14,078 bases of DNA from JASLCR01 sp964384345. GTDB taxonomy: Bacteria; Patescibacteriota; Saccharimonadia; Saccharimonadales; Saccharimonadaceae. Below, in pieces: positions 12,375 to 14,078 of this stretch (within the stretch, counting starts at the first letter, position 1; every line of letters starts with the position of its first letter). The translations under genes and the position numbers were made by a program. The notes beneath the pieces are model-generated. The model ran no database searches, was not told the DNA's origin, and saw only the letters and a list, made by a program, of their open reading frames with translations. The stretch covers positions 1-14,078 of the forward strand of contig CAYLKD010000016.1 in the NCBI GenBank assembly GCA_964384345.1, in the 5' to 3' direction.

Positions 12375-13824
12375 TACAGTGAACAGAGCATACGTCGTAC
12401 TCGCCAACCAGTTACTTCGCAATCATCCGGCTGTGTCTGCGAAACCCGGAGACATCGTCATTATGATTGAAGCGCACGATATTTGCGCAAAACTGCCCTA
12501 TCATAAACACAAACTTGTATTGCTACTGGCGGCAATGCGAAACTATCGTAACTACCTTATTTCAAAAGATATAACTGTGGTATATGTCGAAATGACGGCT
12601 ACGACGGTATTTACTGATGAACTACAAAAAATACTTCAGGGTAAGCACATATCTCAGCTCGAGTGGATGCGGACATCAGACGTAGGACCTGGCAAAACGC
12701 TATTAAATGTGTGTAAAATGCTAGAAATTCCATACCAAATCCATCCAAATCTTCAGTTCATGACACCCCATGGTGAGTTTCAAAAATGGTACAGTGCGCA
12801 AAAAAATCCGCTTATGGAATCGTTCTATCGGTTGCAGCGAAAACGAACGGAAATATTGATGAATGGCAACGAACCTGAAGGCGGCACGTGGAATTATGAT
12901 GCGCAAAATCGGAAGCCACTTCCAAAATCAGGGCTAGAAGTACCAGCAACTTCATTGCTACCAGCCGATGTATGCACGAAAGAAGTTATGACACTTGTTG
13001 AGAAGCTATTTCCAACTAATCCAGGAGACGTCGCCAATTTTTGGCTACCAACGACATTTGCAGCAGCTGATATATGGCTCGCAGATTTTATCGAAACGAA
13101 ACTGGCGCTGTTTGGCCCGTACGAAGATGCCTCGCGTATCAATGAACCTTTTTTGTTTCTTAGTGTTTTGTCACCTCTCATAAATTGTGGTTTGCTCGAT
13201 GTGGAAACTGTTGTGGCCGCTGTTGTCGAGGCATACCGAGACGGTCGAGCACCGCTCAATTCGGTCGAAGGTTTTGTGCGCCAGGTTATAGGGTGGCGAG
13301 AATATATGTATGGTATGTACTTGGAAATGCCAGAGTTACTGGAAGCTAACTATTTTGGATTTACAAAAGAGCTGGAAAGCTGGTGGTACGACGCGTCATA
13401 TACAGAGCAGTCTTTGCCGATTCCAGTTAAAGCCGCACTCGATACAGTCCATAGCTATGGCTACAATCATCACATTGAACGTCTGATGGTACTTGGAAAT
13501 TGGTTTCTACTCAATGAATACAATCCGCAATCGGTCTATAAATGGTTTAGTAGCATGTATGTTGATGCCTATGAATGGGTGATGGTACCAAATGTTCTTG
13601 GCATGAGCCAGTACGCTGATGGTGGCGTTATTGCGACAAAGCCATATATATCGGGTGGAAATTACTTACAAAAAATGGGCAATTGGTGGCCGGACATGAA
13701 CGCTGCTAAAGCTAGCGAATACAATGTCTTGTACTGGAAATTCCTCAATACGCACCGCGATCTGCTGAAGGACAATTTCCGGATGAGAATGGTACTGCAG
13801 CTGGCACAGAAATATGCCAATTAA
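12361..13824 (+). CDS. PhrB/FeS-BCP-type photolyase or cryptochrome, iron-sulfur ligands apparently lost
   Basis: The gene encodes 487 residues, near the usual ~500. The N-terminal alpha/beta domain (about 10-140) has the HKHKLVLLLAAMRNY block (48-62). The helical FAD domain carries VRQVIGWREYMYGMY (306-320), YNHHIERLMVLGN (368-380) with the paired histidines H370/H371 of prokaryotic (6-4) photolyases, YVDAYEWVMVPNVLGMSQYADGG (400-422) and KPYISGGNYLQKM (427-439). The family normally binds a [4Fe-4S] cluster through four cysteines. Here the equivalent positions read Pro355, about Trp443, Met446 and Ser452, the cysteine-bearing loop is about 7 residues shorter, and no Cys lies after residue 276. 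The family repairs UV (6-4) photoproducts or signals light. It is the last gene of the overlapping three-gene cluster. The family call is firm; activity without the cluster is uncertain. Confidence 0.9.
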   Translation: MERLNTVNRAYVVLANQLLRNHPAVSAKPGDIVIMIEAHDICAKLPYHKHKLVLLLAAMRNYRNYLISKDITVVYVEMTATTVFTDELQKILQGKHISQLEWMRTSDVGPGKTLLNVCKMLEIPYQIHPNLQFMTPHGEFQKWYSAQKNPLMESFYRLQRKRTEILMNGNEPEGGTWNYDAQNRKPLPKSGLEVPATSLLPADVCTKEVMTLVEKLFPTNPGDVANFWLPTTFAAADIWLADFIETKLALFGPYEDASRINEPFLFLSVLSPLINCGLLDVETVVAAVVEAYRDGRAPLNSVEGFVRQVIGWREYMYGMYLEMPELLEANYFGFTKELESWWYDASYTEQSLPIPVKAALDTVHSYGYNHHIERLMVLGNWFLLNEYNPQSVYKWFSSMYVDAYEWVMVPNVLGMSQYADGGVIATKPYISGGNYLQKMGNWWPDMNAAKASEYNVLYWKFLNTHRDLLKDNFRMRMVLQLAQKYAN

Positions 13825-13869
13825 TCCCGCAAGGTATCTTAGTATGATTATGAAAAACACATACAGTAA

Positions 13870-13880
13870 TTTGCTATACT
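13870..13880 (+). promoter_or_regulatory. extended -10 promoter of the transporter gene (TTTGCTATACT)
   Basis: TGC plus TATACT (13875-13880) starts 12 nt before the ATG at 13887. The 11-mer differs by one base from that at 2812-2822, and apart from register is the same as that at 1196-1206. It predicts a leaderless transcript. The spacer GAAAAA is A-rich but is not a Shine-Dalgarno sequence. Confidence 0.6.
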
Positions 13881-13886
13881 GAAAAA

Positions 13887-14078
13887 ATGACACGAAAGCA
13901 TAAGAGAGTTGATAGTCAGAAATTATTGCTCTTGGCGAGTTTTACGAACAATCTGGGTTGGGGAATCTATTCTCCACTGTATGCAATATTTGTGTTAAAA
14001 CTTGGGGGTTCAAGCTACGAAGTCAGTACTATCATGGCGGCGTATGCATTAGTGGCTGGACTATTGATGATCATATTT
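13887..14078 (+). CDS. MFS-type transporter, N-terminal part (cut by window edge)
   Basis: This is an open frame of 64 codons running off the window end. A basic N-terminus (MTRKHKRVDSQK) is followed by membrane helix 1 with FTNNLGWGIYSPLYAIFVLKLGG (about 19-42), a linker SSYEVST, and helix 2 starting IMAAYALVAGLLMIIF. Helix 1 with a conserved Asn/Gly/Pro pattern and the short 'lGgs..evs' turn is typical of the first two helices of Major Facilitator Superfamily drug or metabolite exporters. The signature loop between helices 2 and 3 lies beyond the window, so the assignment rests on the first 64 residues only. The start is supported by the -10 element 12 nt upstream. Confidence 0.65.
   Translation, partial: MTRKHKRVDSQKLLLLASFTNNLGWGIYSPLYAIFVLKLGGSSYEVSTIMAAYALVAGLLMIIF

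Overview
The window looks like a stretch of chromosome from a small-genome bacterium, most likely a Patescibacteria/CPR member of the Saccharibacteria (TM7) type. The grounds are tight gene packing, a GC content that looks to be in the low-to-mid 40s by eye, a lemA–TPM pair, a histidine kinase with a 'LASHQL' H-box followed by a receiver-only regulator, and many genes that appear to lack a 5' leader. TGA is used as a stop (end of the gene at 4223-5041), so this is not one of the CPR lineages that read UGA as glycine. The taxonomic call is an inference from gene content, not from a marker gene. No tRNA, rRNA, CRISPR array, transposase or prophage gene was seen.

Layout: (1) 1-972, minus strand, a partial Gfo/Idh/MocA oxidoreductase cut by the window start. 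(2) 1238-2751, plus strand, lemA and a TPM-domain membrane protein, each with a Shine-Dalgarno site. (3) 2829-3383, plus strand, a Ham1/ITPase-type nucleotide pyrophosphatase. (4) 3393-5041, minus strand, a 44-residue single-helix membrane protein with its own promoter, and upstream of it two overlapping alpha/beta hydrolases. (5) 5163-7397, plus strand, a 744-residue Asp-box beta-propeller with no signal peptide. (6) 7427-7960, a DUF1697 protein. (7) 8052-10129, a Cache-domain histidine kinase and a receiver-only response regulator. (8) 10189-10959, a HAD hydrolase. (9) 10977-11144, minus strand, a 55-residue basic protein, divergent from (10) 11176-13824, an overlapping three-gene photolyase cluster: an FAD-domain photolyase-like protein with an unusual domain order, a DUF2256 zinc-ribbon protein, and a member of the PhrB/FeS-BCP photolyase family in which the four iron-sulfur cysteines appear to be missing. 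(11) 13887 to the end, the start of an MFS-type transporter.

Two things stand out. The photolyase cluster is a compact light-dependent repair or photoreception module with a shared promoter and coupled translation. In addition, six start codons (3527 on the minus strand; 2829, 5163, 7427, 10189 and 13887 on the plus strand) have a -10-like hexamer starting exactly 12 nt upstream. This predicts transcription starting at or next to the start codon. By contrast lemA, the TPM gene, the histidine kinase and the response regulator have Shine-Dalgarno sequences. The leaderless pattern also helped fix start codons and supported a small gene that simple length cut-offs would miss.
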